From Janthinobacterium sp. B9-8 (lineage in GTDB: Bacteria; Pseudomonadota; Gammaproteobacteria; Burkholderiales; Chitinibacteraceae), in the NCBI RefSeq assembly GCF_000969645.2, contig NZ_CP014222.1:1054001-1118000 (forward strand): a stretch of DNA of 64,000 nt. Direction: 5' to 3'. Position numbers and translations under genes: made by a program. The notes under the pieces are model-generated. The model saw only the letters and a list, made by a program, of their open reading frames with translations. It did no database searches and had not been told where the DNA came from. Positions 27,307-36,282 of the stretch are shown here, piece after piece (the stretch's first letter is position 1; the number at the start of each line of letters is the position of its first letter).

Positions 27307-28236
27307 GTGAGTAGTGGTCCAAGCGCTTATATTAGTCACCCCGCCTGTGCCATGCACAATATGGGCAAGGGGCATCCTGAGTGCGCGGAGCGCTTGGAGG
27401 CGATTAAAGATCGCTTGATGGCGGCAGGGATTTGGGATTTTTTGCTGCATATGGATGCACCCGCGGCGACGCGGGAGCAACTGGCGCGCGTGCACGGTAT
27501 GGCGTATTTAGACAGGCTGGCCATGATTTCACCCACGCATGGCTTTGTGCATGCTGATCCTGATACCGCCATGAACCCGTTTACTTTGCGGGCGGCGTAT
27601 CACGCTGCAGGGGCGGGGATTGCTGCGGTGGATGCGGTGATGCAGGGCAAAGCCGCTAATGCTTTTTGCGGGGTGCGCCCGCCGGGCCACCATGCAGAAA
27701 AAAACAATGCTATGGGTTTTTGTTTTTTTAATAATGTGGCCGTCGCAGCGCGGCATGCGATCGAGCAATACGGATTGGAAAGAGTGGTGATTGTTGATTT
27801 TGATGTTCACCACGGTAATGGCACCGAAGATATTTTTTGCGAAGACCCTCGTGTGATGATGGTGAGTTTTTTTCAGCATCCTTTTTTTCCTTATTCGGGC
27901 GATATCCCACGCGGCGCGAATATGCGTAATTTTCCTATGCCGCGCGGTACTACTGGCGCGCAGTTCCGTGACCTGGTGATTGAGCAGTGGTTGCCGGTAT
28001 TAAATGAATTTGCGCCGCAGTTTGTTTTTATCTCGGCGGGATTTGATGCTCATTTAGAAGACGAAATGTCGACGATGGGTTTGGTCGAGGCTGATTATGC
28101 ATGGGTGACTAAACAGCTGATGCAGATCGCCGATCAGTATGCCGAGGGCCGGATTGTATCGTTTTTAGAAGGCGGCTACGATCTTTCGGCCTTGGGGCGG
28201 AGTGTGGCGGCGCATATCAAGGCCTTGTCTGATTAG
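27307..28236 (+). CDS. Histone deacetylase-like amidohydrolase
   Basis: Zinc-dependent deacetylase of the class II HDAC/acetylpolyamine amidohydrolase superfamily. Catalytic motifs are visible: HPECAERL early, RPPGHHAEKNNAMGFCFFNN with the paired histidines, the zinc ligands in VDFDVHHGNGTEDIF, and SAGFDAHLEDEM. The start is uncertain: I choose the GTG at 27307, eight bases after AGAGGGG, giving 309 residues. An upstream ATG at 27256 adds an Arg-rich stretch without homology. The substrate (acetylated polyamine, protein or small molecule) is unknown. Confidence 0.9.
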   Translation: MSSGPSAYISHPACAMHNMGKGHPECAERLEAIKDRLMAAGIWDFLLHMDAPAATREQLARVHGMAYLDRLAMISPTHGFVHADPDTAMNPFTLRAAYHAAGAGIAAVDAVMQGKAANAFCGVRPPGHHAEKNNAMGFCFFNNVAVAARHAIEQYGLERVVIVDFDVHHGNGTEDIFCEDPRVMMVSFFQHPFFPYSGDIPRGANMRNFPMPRGTTGAQFRDLVIEQWLPVLNEFAPQFVFISAGFDAHLEDEMSTMGLVEADYAWVTKQLMQIADQYAEGRIVSFLEGGYDLSALGRSVAAHIKALSD

Positions 28237-28337
28237 GCAGGCATCTGACATTTATTAAATCTTGCGACCATCTGACAAGCTTCTGTGCCTTACCTTTGCT
28301 ATAAATGCCACTGGGATGACAATAAGTGAGCAGGGCG

Positions 28338-30368
28338 ATGCGGGGCATTTTTTTACTTCTGCTGTTTAGTGTGCTTGCTGCCTGCGGTGGTGGTGCAAGT
28401 GATGTAACAAGTGGTGCGGCAAGCGCCGTTGCGGTGGCCAGCGGTGCGGCCCAGCTTTCGCTTACTTTGCAGAATGAGGCTGGGCAGGTTTCTACTACGG
28501 TTTATGCCAACTCGATTGCTCCGCTTATTGTGCATTTAAGTGATGCAAAAGGTTTGCCGCTGAGTAATCGAGTGGTCAAGCTGGGCGTTACCACTTCTTC
28601 CCTCGGTAAAATTAGCCCTGATACAGTGCTGACCGACGCCTCCGGGCGGGCGCAGTCGCAGCTGATCACTAATGACAGCACAGGGGCTGATGCCATCAAT
28701 GCCAGTATTGAGATTGAGGGTAAATCGTATAGCACCGCTTTTAATTACAGCGTCAGATCGCTTAATTTTGCCCTGAGTGCCTTAAAGCTGGATTTAACGA
28801 CGTTGTCTGCGGGAGGAAGCGCGGGGGTGTCGCTTACGCTGAGTAATAGCGAAACAGGGCAGGCATTAGAAATGCCGGTGAGTGTGAGCTTTAGCTCGCC
28901 CTGCGCTGAGGCGGGCAAAGCACTGCTGTCTTCCCCTGTTCTGGCGATTATTAATACGGTCAATGGAGTCAAAACCGCTACGGCGTCAACGACTTATCAG
29001 GATAAATCTTGCGCTGGATCTGATGAAATTACCGCCACGGCCACCTTGGGCGGGGTGAGCCGTTCAACAAAAGCCAGCTTAAGCGTGCTTGCCGCAGCAG
29101 CAGGCAATATTGAATTTGTAAGTGCGGTTCCTGATCTGATTTCTTTGCCCGGCATAGGCGGCAATACCAGTGCGGTGCTGCTGTTTAAAGTGAAAGATCT
29201 GCAAGGCGCAGCGCTGGGCGGGCAGTGGGTTGATTTTGCTTTGAATACCAATGTTGGTGGGATTTCTTTGGTGCAAAGTGCGGGCCAGAGCCAGCCCGGC
29301 ACAGGGCTCGTGCAGGCGGTGGTGAATGCGGGCTCAGTCAGCACGGTGGTACGGGTAACCGCAACGCTACGCGGCACATCGCCCCTGATTAGTAGCCAGT
29401 CTAATGCGTTAACGATTTCTACGGGTTTGCCGCATCAAAATGGCTTTAGCCTATCGGCAGATGTGTCTAATCCCGAGTTTTATAGTGTGGATGGCAATAG
29501 CATTGTATTAACTGCTCGGGCATCAGATCGCTTTGGTAATCCGGTGCCCGATGGCTCTGCTGTCAGTTTTATGACCGAGAGCGGTATCGGAACCATCACA
29601 CCACGTTGCACGATGGTGAGCGGGGCTTGCAGTGTGACGCTGCTGAGCTCAGGCAATCGGCAGAAGCTGGTCGGAGCAGGGCGGATGACGGTGCTGGCGC
29701 AAATGGTGGGTGAGGAAAGTTTTAATGATCTCAATGGCAATGGTGTATTTGATACAGGAGAGAGCTGGTCGGATCAGGGAGAGGCCTTTTTAAATGCCGA
29801 TGAAACCGCCCATGCCGCGCCGCTGGCCTTGCTGGCGGTGGATGGCAGTGCGTATGTTGAGCCCTTTGTCGATTTTAACGGTGATGGGGTATACAACGCG
29901 CCGGATGGGCAATACAACGGTGTGCTGCGTGCTGCAAGCATCCCTGCTTCTGTGGCCAAAACAATCAATGTATCGAGCCGTGGTCTGATCGTCTGGTCGG
30001 GCAGTTCCCTAGGTAGCAATGTGCTGACTTACCCCATGAGCCCCAGCAAATTATGTGCGGCGGGTAGCCTGATCAGCCAGTTTGCCTTTGCAACAAGAGA
30101 TGGCAATGGCAATGTGCTGCCGGCTAAAACGCAGGTTGACTTAGAAATCACACAAACTGTGCTGGTGGATATCTTGGGCAATGCCATTAATAATCCCGCG
30201 CAATTATCCGGGCTGACAAGCTTTGCAATCCCAAGCACGATAGTCGCTTCACAGTTTAATGGCACGGTATCTGCCGTGGCCTGCCCGATTCCGGCTGATG
30301 CGCAGCTGGTAGTAAAAGTGAAGTTTCCAAGCGGGGTGGAAACCTCACAAAGCGTGCCGTTGAACTGA
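28338..30368 (+). CDS. Lipoprotein with Ig-like (Big_1/invasin-type) repeats
   Basis: Large secreted lipoprotein: signal sequence MRGIFLLLLFSVLAAC with lipobox LAAC, then a Gly/Ala/Ser-rich linker. At least three or four repeats of about 100 residues follow, with the bacterial Ig-like pattern (LSDAKGLPLSNRVVKLGVTT...DASGRAQSQLITND; LQGAALGGQWVDFALNTN; DRFGNPVPDGSAVSFMTESG). The two Asp/Asn-rich stretches DLNGNGVFDTGES and DFNGDGVYN resemble calcium-binding loops. A GTG at 28326 is an alternative start. The function is unknown; probably a cell-surface structural or adhesive protein. Confidence 0.75.
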   Translation: MRGIFLLLLFSVLAACGGGASDVTSGAASAVAVASGAAQLSLTLQNEAGQVSTTVYANSIAPLIVHLSDAKGLPLSNRVVKLGVTTSSLGKISPDTVLTDASGRAQSQLITNDSTGADAINASIEIEGKSYSTAFNYSVRSLNFALSALKLDLTTLSAGGSAGVSLTLSNSETGQALEMPVSVSFSSPCAEAGKALLSSPVLAIINTVNGVKTATASTTYQDKSCAGSDEITATATLGGVSRSTKASLSVLAAAAGNIEFVSAVPDLISLPGIGGNTSAVLLFKVKDLQGAALGGQWVDFALNTNVGGISLVQSAGQSQPGTGLVQAVVNAGSVSTVVRVTATLRGTSPLISSQSNALTISTGLPHQNGFSLSADVSNPEFYSVDGNSIVLTARASDRFGNPVPDGSAVSFMTESGIGTITPRCTMVSGACSVTLLSSGNRQKLVGAGRMTVLAQMVGEESFNDLNGNGVFDTGESWSDQGEAFLNADETAHAAPLALLAVDGSAYVEPFVDFNGDGVYNAPDGQYNGVLRAASIPASVAKTINVSSRGLIVWSGSSLGSNVLTYPMSPSKLCAAGSLISQFAFATRDGNGNVLPAKTQVDLEITQTVLVDILGNAINNPAQLSGLTSFAIPSTIVASQFNGTVSAVACPIPADAQLVVKVKFPSGVETSQSVPLN

Positions 30369-30382
30369 GTGCCCCAATAAAA

Positions 30383-30410
30383 AAGGCCATGTCGATCAAC
30401 ATGGCCTTTA
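30383..30410 (-). terminator. Terminator of the phosphate transporter gene (possibly bidirectional)
   Basis: AAAGGCCATGT pairs with ACATGGCCTTT around CGATCA. On the minus strand it is followed by a T-tract (the A run at 30378-30385), so it best serves the PiT gene, but it also closes the convergent lipoprotein gene. Confidence 0.85.
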
Positions 30411-30422
30411 AGTGTTTACTCT

Positions 30423-31889
30423 TTATTTAATCCAATAGCTGGCGGCAATAAATAAGCCGCCGGACAGTGCCATTGATACCGGCAGTGTCAGTACCCACGC
30501 CAGCAAGATATTTTTCACTGTCTGGCTTTGCAGGCCGCTGCGATTGGCCACCATGGTTCCTGCTACAGCAGAGGATAAGACATGGGTAGTGGAAACCGGC
30601 ATGCCGGTGAGGCTGGCAATGCCGATGGCCGACGCTGCGGTAATTTGAGCGGCCATCCCCTGGCTGTATGTCATGCCCTTATTGCCAATTTTCTCGCCAA
30701 CCGTTAGTACAATCCGCTTCCAGCCAATCATGGTGCCAAGGCCCAGCGCAAGGGCTATTGCCACAATCACCCACTGTGGAGCGTATTCGGTGGTGGCGGA
30801 TAGATCTTTACGCAGGCGATCTAAATCGGCTTTTTCTGCTGAAGTAATGCTTGGTAATTTGCTGACTTTTTTGGCGGTATCGTCAAGGCAAAGCAGCAAG
30901 CGACGTACACGGATGCGCTCTACTTCAGGCAGCTGATCATAATTATGAATACCCGCTAGCTTAGTGACCAACTCATTGCTTGCTGGCATGGTTTGCTGTG
31001 TGTCACATTTGAATTGTGGTGGCAAAGGCGTGTGCGCATCCGGGTCGATATAGCTATTGAGCCGGTAGCTGTTACGGCTGTAAAACTGCTGCAAATGCAG
31101 GGCCGCATCGTGAGTGCGCTCAATTTGATAAGTGGTGCTGGCCATATCTACTACAAACTTCCCCGGCACAATGCCGATCAATACCAGCATCAGTAAGCCA
31201 ATACCTTTTTGCCCGTCATTGGAGCCATGCGCAAAGCTGATCCCCATTGCTGACAGAATCAGCGCAACACGCGTCCAGAAAGGGGGATGTTTTTTGCCAT
31301 CTAAGGCTTTGCGCTCATCCGGGGTGTTGTGCATGCGGGAATCGGCTTTGAATTTTTTTAGTAGCAGCAGCAATCCTCCGGCAACAAGAAAACCGACGGT
31401 GGGCGAAATAAGCAGTGACAGCATAATATCGATGGCTTTTTGGGTATTGATCCCTTCAAGCAGGGGGATGTTTGTCATCCATGCATTGGCAATGCCTACG
31501 CCCAGAATGGAGCCAATCAGGGTATGCGAGCTAGAAGCCGGTAAACCCAGGTACCAGGTGCCTAGGTTCCAGATAATCGCGGCAGCCAGCAGGGCAAAGA
31601 CCATAACCAGCCCTTGCCCTGAGCCTACATTGAGCAGCAGTTCAACGGGCAGTAAATGAACGATGGCATAAGCCACACCCAGCCCGCTCAGCAGTACACC
31701 AAAGAAATTACAGATGCCAGATGCAACCACAGCAAGGTGGGGTGGCATGGCTTTGGTGTAGATGACGGTGGCAACGGCATTGGCCGTATCGTGAAAGCCG
31801 TTAATAAATTCGTAGGTAAGTACAAAGCCAAGGGCCAGGACCAGGCTGATGGCAACGCCGTAGTCAAGGCCACTAAAAATATCGGGCAT
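30423..31889 (-). CDS. pit: Low-affinity inorganic phosphate transporter (PiT family)
   Basis: Integral membrane metal-phosphate/proton symporter. The PiT signature repeats are present at both ends: GFHDTANAVATVIYTKAM near residue 31, and GMPVSTTHVLSSAVAGTM near residue 430; in addition ISFAHGSNDGQKGIG occurs mid-protein. About ten membrane helices with a cytoplasmic insert of about 130 residues (roughly 250-370). 488 residues, close to E. coli PitA (499). No accessory PhoU-like gene is adjacent. Confidence 0.94.
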   Translation of the reverse strand: MPDIFSGLDYGVAISLVLALGFVLTYEFINGFHDTANAVATVIYTKAMPPHLAVVASGICNFFGVLLSGLGVAYAIVHLLPVELLLNVGSGQGLVMVFALLAAAIIWNLGTWYLGLPASSSHTLIGSILGVGIANAWMTNIPLLEGINTQKAIDIMLSLLISPTVGFLVAGGLLLLLKKFKADSRMHNTPDERKALDGKKHPPFWTRVALILSAMGISFAHGSNDGQKGIGLLMLVLIGIVPGKFVVDMASTTYQIERTHDAALHLQQFYSRNSYRLNSYIDPDAHTPLPPQFKCDTQQTMPASNELVTKLAGIHNYDQLPEVERIRVRRLLLCLDDTAKKVSKLPSITSAEKADLDRLRKDLSATTEYAPQWVIVAIALALGLGTMIGWKRIVLTVGEKIGNKGMTYSQGMAAQITAASAIGIASLTGMPVSTTHVLSSAVAGTMVANRSGLQSQTVKNILLAWVLTLPVSMALSGGLFIAASYWIK

Positions 31890-31998
31890 GGTAGGGGAAG
31901 GTGAGTGATAACGGCGCGATTATGCCCCAAAACCGCCATACCCTGTTTTGATTTCAGCCGTATTGCAGAAAATAATCTCTAGAAATTATTTACTGTTT

Positions 31999-33444
31999 TT
32001 AGGACGAGCAAGAAACGCCAATTTGTGCCGCCCACTCTGGAGGGAGCGCAGCATAATGATCAAAGTGGGGCTGCTCATCAAAGGGATGCATCAGGCATTG
32101 CTGTAAGGCTTTGATTTCTTTGAAATCACCCTCGTCTCTTGCTTTGCGAATGGCGATTTCTGCCAGATGATTGCGTAAGATATATTTAGGGTTAACGCGA
32201 TTCATTGCCACTTGTCGCTCAGTAGGATCATGTATTTCAGAGCCTAGCCGGATCTGATAATCGGCAAACCAAATATCAAAAGCGCCTCGGTCTTGGAAGT
32301 GATCACGTAGCTTTGCACCTAGCTGGGGTAGATTGCGCCAGAAGTAGGTCCAATCGCAATGGCTGGCGTGCAGTAGCTCAAAAAGTGTGGTGATTAAGCG
32401 CCAGTCGCTATCTTGCCAGTGGAGTAGTCCCAGTTTTTGACGGAGTAAATCGGCAAAGTGGTTTTCAAATTGCCCCTGGTACTGCTGCAAGGCATGCAGG
32501 GCGGATGCTTTATCCATGAGGGGCAGCAGGGCTTGCGCCAGGATGTGTAGATTCCACAGGCCGATCTCTGGCTGCTGCTGGTAAGCGTAGCGGCCGCTGT
32601 CGTCAGAGTGGTTGCAGATATGCCCCGCATCAAAACCGTCCATAAAACCAAAGGGGCCATAATCAAGCGTGAGGCCCAATATACTCATATTGTCAGAATT
32701 CATGACGCCATGACAAAAGCCGACAGCCTGCCATTGGGCAATCATCAGTGCGGTGCGCTCTACCACGTTTGCAAGTAAGGCTACATAAGGATTGCTGGCG
32801 GCAGCACAATCCGGGTAATGATATTGAATCACCCAATCGGCGAGCGTGCGTAGTGAATCAAGATCATGGCGATAATGCTCAAAATGACCAAAGCGTACAA
32901 AGCTGGGGGCCGTACGTAAAACCACTGCAGCGGTTTCCAGGCTTTCTCGCCACACCCCTTGTGCTGATCCGGCCATGCCGAGTGCCCGCGTGGTGGCAAT
33001 GCCAAGGCCGTGCATGGCTTCAGAACATAAGTATTCACGAATCGATGATCTGAGTACCGCACGGCCATCGGCACGGCGGGAGTAAGGCGTGGGCCCTGCG
33101 CCTTTGAGCTGCATTTCCCAGTGCTGCCCATTGGGGGCGAGATACTCGGCAACCAGAATGGCCCGCCCATCGCCAAGCTGGCCTGCGTTGACGCCGAACT
33201 GATGCCCGGAATACACACTGGCAATGGGCTCGCTGCCCTGTGGTAAGCGATTGCCGCAGAGGTAATCGGCGAGCAAAGGGTGCTGCTCTGCTTCGCTGGC
33301 TAGCCCCATCTCACTGGCTAATTCCGTATTCCACGCAATCAGGTAGGGCGAGGGAAGCGAGCTGGGCTGGATACGCGAGTAAAAATGTCCGGGTAGACGG
33401 CCAAAGCGTGGTGTGAGTAAGATCTGATCAAAAGTAGGCTTCAT
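31999..33444 (-). CDS. selO: Protein adenylyltransferase SelO (YdiU/UPF0061)
   Basis: Pseudokinase-fold enzyme that transfers AMP to protein Ser/Thr/Tyr residues. Family motifs: YSGHQFGVNAGQLGDGRA, LKGAGPTPYSRRADGRAVLRSS, GVMNSDNMSILGLTLDYGPFGFMD, and RVNPKYILRNHLAE. The C-terminus ends CSS, matching the position of the redox cysteine (selenocysteine in animals); the codon here is an ordinary Cys codon. 481 residues is normal for bacterial SelO. Confidence 0.95.
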   Translation of the reverse strand: MKPTFDQILLTPRFGRLPGHFYSRIQPSSLPSPYLIAWNTELASEMGLASEAEQHPLLADYLCGNRLPQGSEPIASVYSGHQFGVNAGQLGDGRAILVAEYLAPNGQHWEMQLKGAGPTPYSRRADGRAVLRSSIREYLCSEAMHGLGIATTRALGMAGSAQGVWRESLETAAVVLRTAPSFVRFGHFEHYRHDLDSLRTLADWVIQYHYPDCAAASNPYVALLANVVERTALMIAQWQAVGFCHGVMNSDNMSILGLTLDYGPFGFMDGFDAGHICNHSDDSGRYAYQQQPEIGLWNLHILAQALLPLMDKASALHALQQYQGQFENHFADLLRQKLGLLHWQDSDWRLITTLFELLHASHCDWTYFWRNLPQLGAKLRDHFQDRGAFDIWFADYQIRLGSEIHDPTERQVAMNRVNPKYILRNHLAEIAIRKARDEGDFKEIKALQQCLMHPFDEQPHFDHYAALPPEWAAQIGVSCSS

Positions 33445-33510
33445 TGCGATATAAACCAGAGTGATTTAGTCGGGTATTGTAACCCTGTCAGCGTCATTGT
33501 GAGGTAGTAA

Positions 33511-34023
33511 ATGAGTGAAAAAACACCCGTGACTCAAGCGATTCGTACCCTGCGCCAGCATGACGTGGCTTATGTGGAGTGCTTGTATGCTTATGAAGAA
33601 AAAGGCGGCACGGCGGTCTCTGCTCAAGCGTTAGGCGTGAGCGAGCATCAGGTGATTAAAACCCTGATTATGGAAGACGAAAAAAAACAGCCGATGATTG
33701 TGCTGATGCACGGGGATTGTGAGGTGTCGACCAAGAATCTGGCTCGCCACCTTAAAGTAAAACATATTGTGCCTTGCCAGCCGGAGGTGGCTAACCGGCA
33801 TTCAGGCTATATGGTTGGGGGCACATCACCCTTTGGCACCAAGCGGGCCATGCCCGTATATATGCAGGAAAGCATTGCACATCTGGGGCTGATTTATATC
33901 AATGGAGGTAAACGGGGGTTTTTAGTGCGTCTGGAGGCCAAAGAAGCCGTTCGGGTGCTTCAACCTGTTCTGCTGGATATGGCTAATCCGCATGAGATGG
34001 CTAAAAGCACGGGCAGCGATTAG
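33511..34023 (+). CDS. ybaK: Cys-tRNA(Pro)/Cys-tRNA(Cys) deacylase YbaK
   Basis: Editing hydrolase of the YbaK/ProX family that clears Cys-tRNA(Pro) mischarged by prolyl-tRNA synthetase. A single YbaK domain spans the protein (KTLIMEDEKKQPMIVLMHGD, then the glycine-rich GGTSPFGTKRAMPVYM and YINGGKRGFLV). GAGGTAGTAA precedes the ATG. 170 residues is close to the E. coli protein (159). Divergent from selO, convergent with the chemoreceptor. Confidence 0.93.
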   Translation: MSEKTPVTQAIRTLRQHDVAYVECLYAYEEKGGTAVSAQALGVSEHQVIKTLIMEDEKKQPMIVLMHGDCEVSTKNLARHLKVKHIVPCQPEVANRHSGYMVGGTSPFGTKRAMPVYMQESIAHLGLIYINGGKRGFLVRLEAKEAVRVLQPVLLDMANPHEMAKSTGSD

Positions 34024-34037
34024 GCCACCCGGTTTGC

Positions 34038-35645
34038 TTATAGATTAAATTTGGCAACAACCGCTTTTAAGCTAAACGCCTGATTGTCTAGCTGCTGAGC
34101 CGTATCCGTGTTGGCTTGTACTGCTTGGTTGTTTTCTTCGCTTGCCTGCGCGATCCGTTCGATATTTTGGCTGATCAAATTACAAACTTGGCGCTGTTCG
34201 CGTAGTGAATCCACAATGGCATGGATTGCTGTGTGCACAGATTGTGCGGCATTGTGGCTGCTCTGGACGGAATCTGCAGCTGCGCCAGCATGCTGCACGC
34301 CTTGTTGCACCTCGCTCAGCGCTTGATTCATGATGGTGGCCGCTTCGGTGGTGCTGGTTTGAATCGCGTTGATTGTTTCGTTGATTTCAAGTGTGGATTG
34401 AGTGGTGCGTTCAGCCAGTTTTCTGACTTCGTCAGCGACCACGGCAAAGCCTCGGCCCATATCGCCCGCGCGCGCAGCTTCGATCGCCGCATTGAGTGCC
34501 AGTAAATTGGTCTGATCGGCAATATCACGAATGACTCTGGCGATTTGCCCAACAGCATTCGAGCGATCTTGCAATTGCAAAATATGTTGGGTGGCTGATC
34601 CGATAGTGCCGCTCATTTGTGAAAGCGATGCCTGGGTGGCTTGGATGACTTGGCTGCTGGTATGCGTTGCAGCCAGAGCGAGATCGGTTGAGGTGCTGAC
34701 ATCTTCTGAGTTGTCGGTAATGATCGAAACGCTGACGGTCATTTCTTCTACTGAGGAAGCAAGTGAAGCAGAGGCTTGGTTTTGTAAATCGATGGCTGCT
34801 GATGTTTGCTGGCTTCCCTTACTGAGCTCATTAGATGCACTGCCAATGGCGTGCGAGCTGTTTGCGATTTCCTGCACTGCGCTTCGCAGGCTGGTTTGCA
34901 TATCGCCCAGTGTGTCAATCAGTGTGCCTAATTCATCTTTTCCAGAAACGGGCTTGGCTTTGCTTAAATCGCCCGAGGCGATAATGCTGGCAAATTGAGT
35001 GGTGCTGAGTACCGCGCGGCTAATGTCTCTGATTAGCCAGGTGGAGAAGGCAATTAATATCAGCGCAATAAAAATAAGCAACCCAAGATTATAGGAGCGG
35101 GTTGCGATATAGGCTTGCTCAGAAGCACTGTGTTCTTGCTTGGCTACATCAAGTTGCAGGGTGATCAGCTCTGAGATTTTGTCAGCAACCGGCTCAATGG
35201 CAGGGTACATTTCATTGATAACCAGTTGATCAAGCGCTGCGCTATCGTTATTTTGCATGGCTTGTTTTAATTTGGCGCTCATTTGGTTAGCCAGCTTCAT
35301 GCGTTGTTCGTTTTCTTTTGCCAGCGAGCTTTCTTTATCGTCCATTTTGCTGGCCATATAGTTGCCCCAATCACGGGTAATACCTTCTTCTGCTGATTTA
35401 ATCGAGGCAATGCCTTTTTCTGCGCTCAGGCTGCCGTTGCGCACTTTATGGCTGGTGTCGACAATGTTGACCGCATAGAGATCGGCTACATTTTTCAGGT
35501 CACGCAAGGGAACGACACGATCTTGGTAAATACTGTTCATGGTCTGGTTGGCGTTATAGATGCCATTTAGCCCAATTAAGCTCGTTATCAAAACAGCAAT
35601 AATGCCCAGGGCACTCATGATAATTAAACGTAAACGTAATGACAT
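34038..35645 (-). CDS. Methyl-accepting chemotaxis protein
   Basis: Chemoreceptor with a membrane helix at residues 7-29, a periplasmic four-helix-bundle ligand domain of about 160 residues (4HB_MCP type), a second membrane helix at about 187-206, HAMP, and a long cytoplasmic helical hairpin. The hairpin tip has the invariant signalling sequence [20 protein letters not shown]. The start is the ATG at 35645, supported by GGGGA upstream. No C-terminal CheR-docking pentapeptide is visible (ends VVAKFNL). The ligand is unknown. Confidence 0.93.
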   Translation of the reverse strand: MSLRLRLIIMSALGIIAVLITSLIGLNGIYNANQTMNSIYQDRVVPLRDLKNVADLYAVNIVDTSHKVRNGSLSAEKGIASIKSAEEGITRDWGNYMASKMDDKESSLAKENEQRMKLANQMSAKLKQAMQNNDSAALDQLVINEMYPAIEPVADKISELITLQLDVAKQEHSASEQAYIATRSYNLGLLIFIALILIAFSTWLIRDISRAVLSTTQFASIIASGDLSKAKPVSGKDELGTLIDTLGDMQTSLRSAVQEIANSSHAIGSASNELSKGSQQTSAAIDLQNQASASLASSVEEMTVSVSIITDNSEDVSTSTDLALAATHTSSQVIQATQASLSQMSGTIGSATQHILQLQDRSNAVGQIARVIRDIADQTNLLALNAAIEAARAGDMGRGFAVVADEVRKLAERTTQSTLEINETINAIQTSTTEAATIMNQALSEVQQGVQHAGAAADSVQSSHNAAQSVHTAIHAIVDSLREQRQVCNLISQNIERIAQASEENNQAVQANTDTAQQLDNQAFSLKAVVAKFNL

Positions 35646-35703
35646 ATTCGTCCCCGGTTGTGTGATCAATAAATGATAGGTTTATTCTTGAATAGATCCA
35701 GCA

Positions 35704-35733
35704 TTCATGCCATTGTTTTTTTGATGGCATGAA
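35704..35733. promoter_or_regulatory. Perfect 10-bp inverted repeat upstream of the chemoreceptor gene
   Basis: TTCATGCCAT and ATGGCATGAA are separated by ten mostly T bases. The repeat lies about 60-90 bases before the chemoreceptor ATG (minus strand), an operator-like position. No known regulator consensus is recognised. Confidence 0.4.
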
Positions 35734-36226
35734 AAATTCATAATACATATATGCTGTTTTAACAATTCATGTTTTTTTATTTGCAGATAGAGCGGAGTGG
35801 GGGAATAGGGAGCTAGAAAGCTTGCAAGTAAGGAACGGTGCTCTATATGGGGTGGTTCTTTGAAGTTTTTTTATTTGTTGTTGCCTAATATGCTTTAAAA
35901 ATTATGTATATTGTTTTTTTATTGCCGTATTGGTGGTCTGTTTGTTGTTTTATTGTGTAAAAGTAGTAAGAATGGTTTTCTTCCGGTTTTTTTGGATTGT
36001 GCGTTTTAAATGAGATTAAATGATTGTTTTATTTTGTTTTGTAAGTTTTTTGTTTCAGATGAAAGTAGTGTCGGGCGAGATGCTTATGATTGATTTTTTT
36101 CATTTGCCTGATGTATTTATACAAATAGCTGTTCTGGTTTTAGTTGGTTTTTAAAATAGTCGCTTTTCAAATGAGCATGGCGGCTCAGATTGAGTACGCT
36201 ATTGGGCTATGGCAGATCGTTAAATG

Positions 36227-36260
36227 GCTCAATCCACGGCTTGATTCCCGTGGATTGAGC
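36227..36260 (-). terminator. Perfect 13-bp hairpin after the protease gene
   Basis: GCTCAATCCACGG and CCGTGGATTGAGC are separated by eight bases. It lies 23 bases beyond the protease stop on the minus strand. The T-tract is weak (CATTTAA), so it may be a terminator or a 3'-end stabiliser. Confidence 0.6.
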
Positions 36261-36282
36261 TGCTATGGCGCTTTAATAACGC

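Larger units (their letters stand above)
35646..36282. other. AT-rich intergenic region between chemoreceptor and protease
   Basis: About 640 bases with no supportable gene. It contains two clear inverted repeats, listed separately (35704 and 36227). The remainder is T-rich on the plus strand and looks like spacer. Confidence 0.5.

Noticed and set aside
28997..29377. 126-codon minus-strand frame in the Ig-repeat lipoprotein gene
   Set aside because: Shadow frame; the plus strand has signal peptide, lipobox and domain repeats.
31132..31659. 175-codon plus-strand frame inside the pit gene
   Set aside because: Antisense of a clear PiT transporter gene; low-complexity product.
34531..34998. 155-codon plus-strand frame inside the chemoreceptor gene
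   Set aside because: Antisense of the conserved cytoplasmic hairpin of the receptor.
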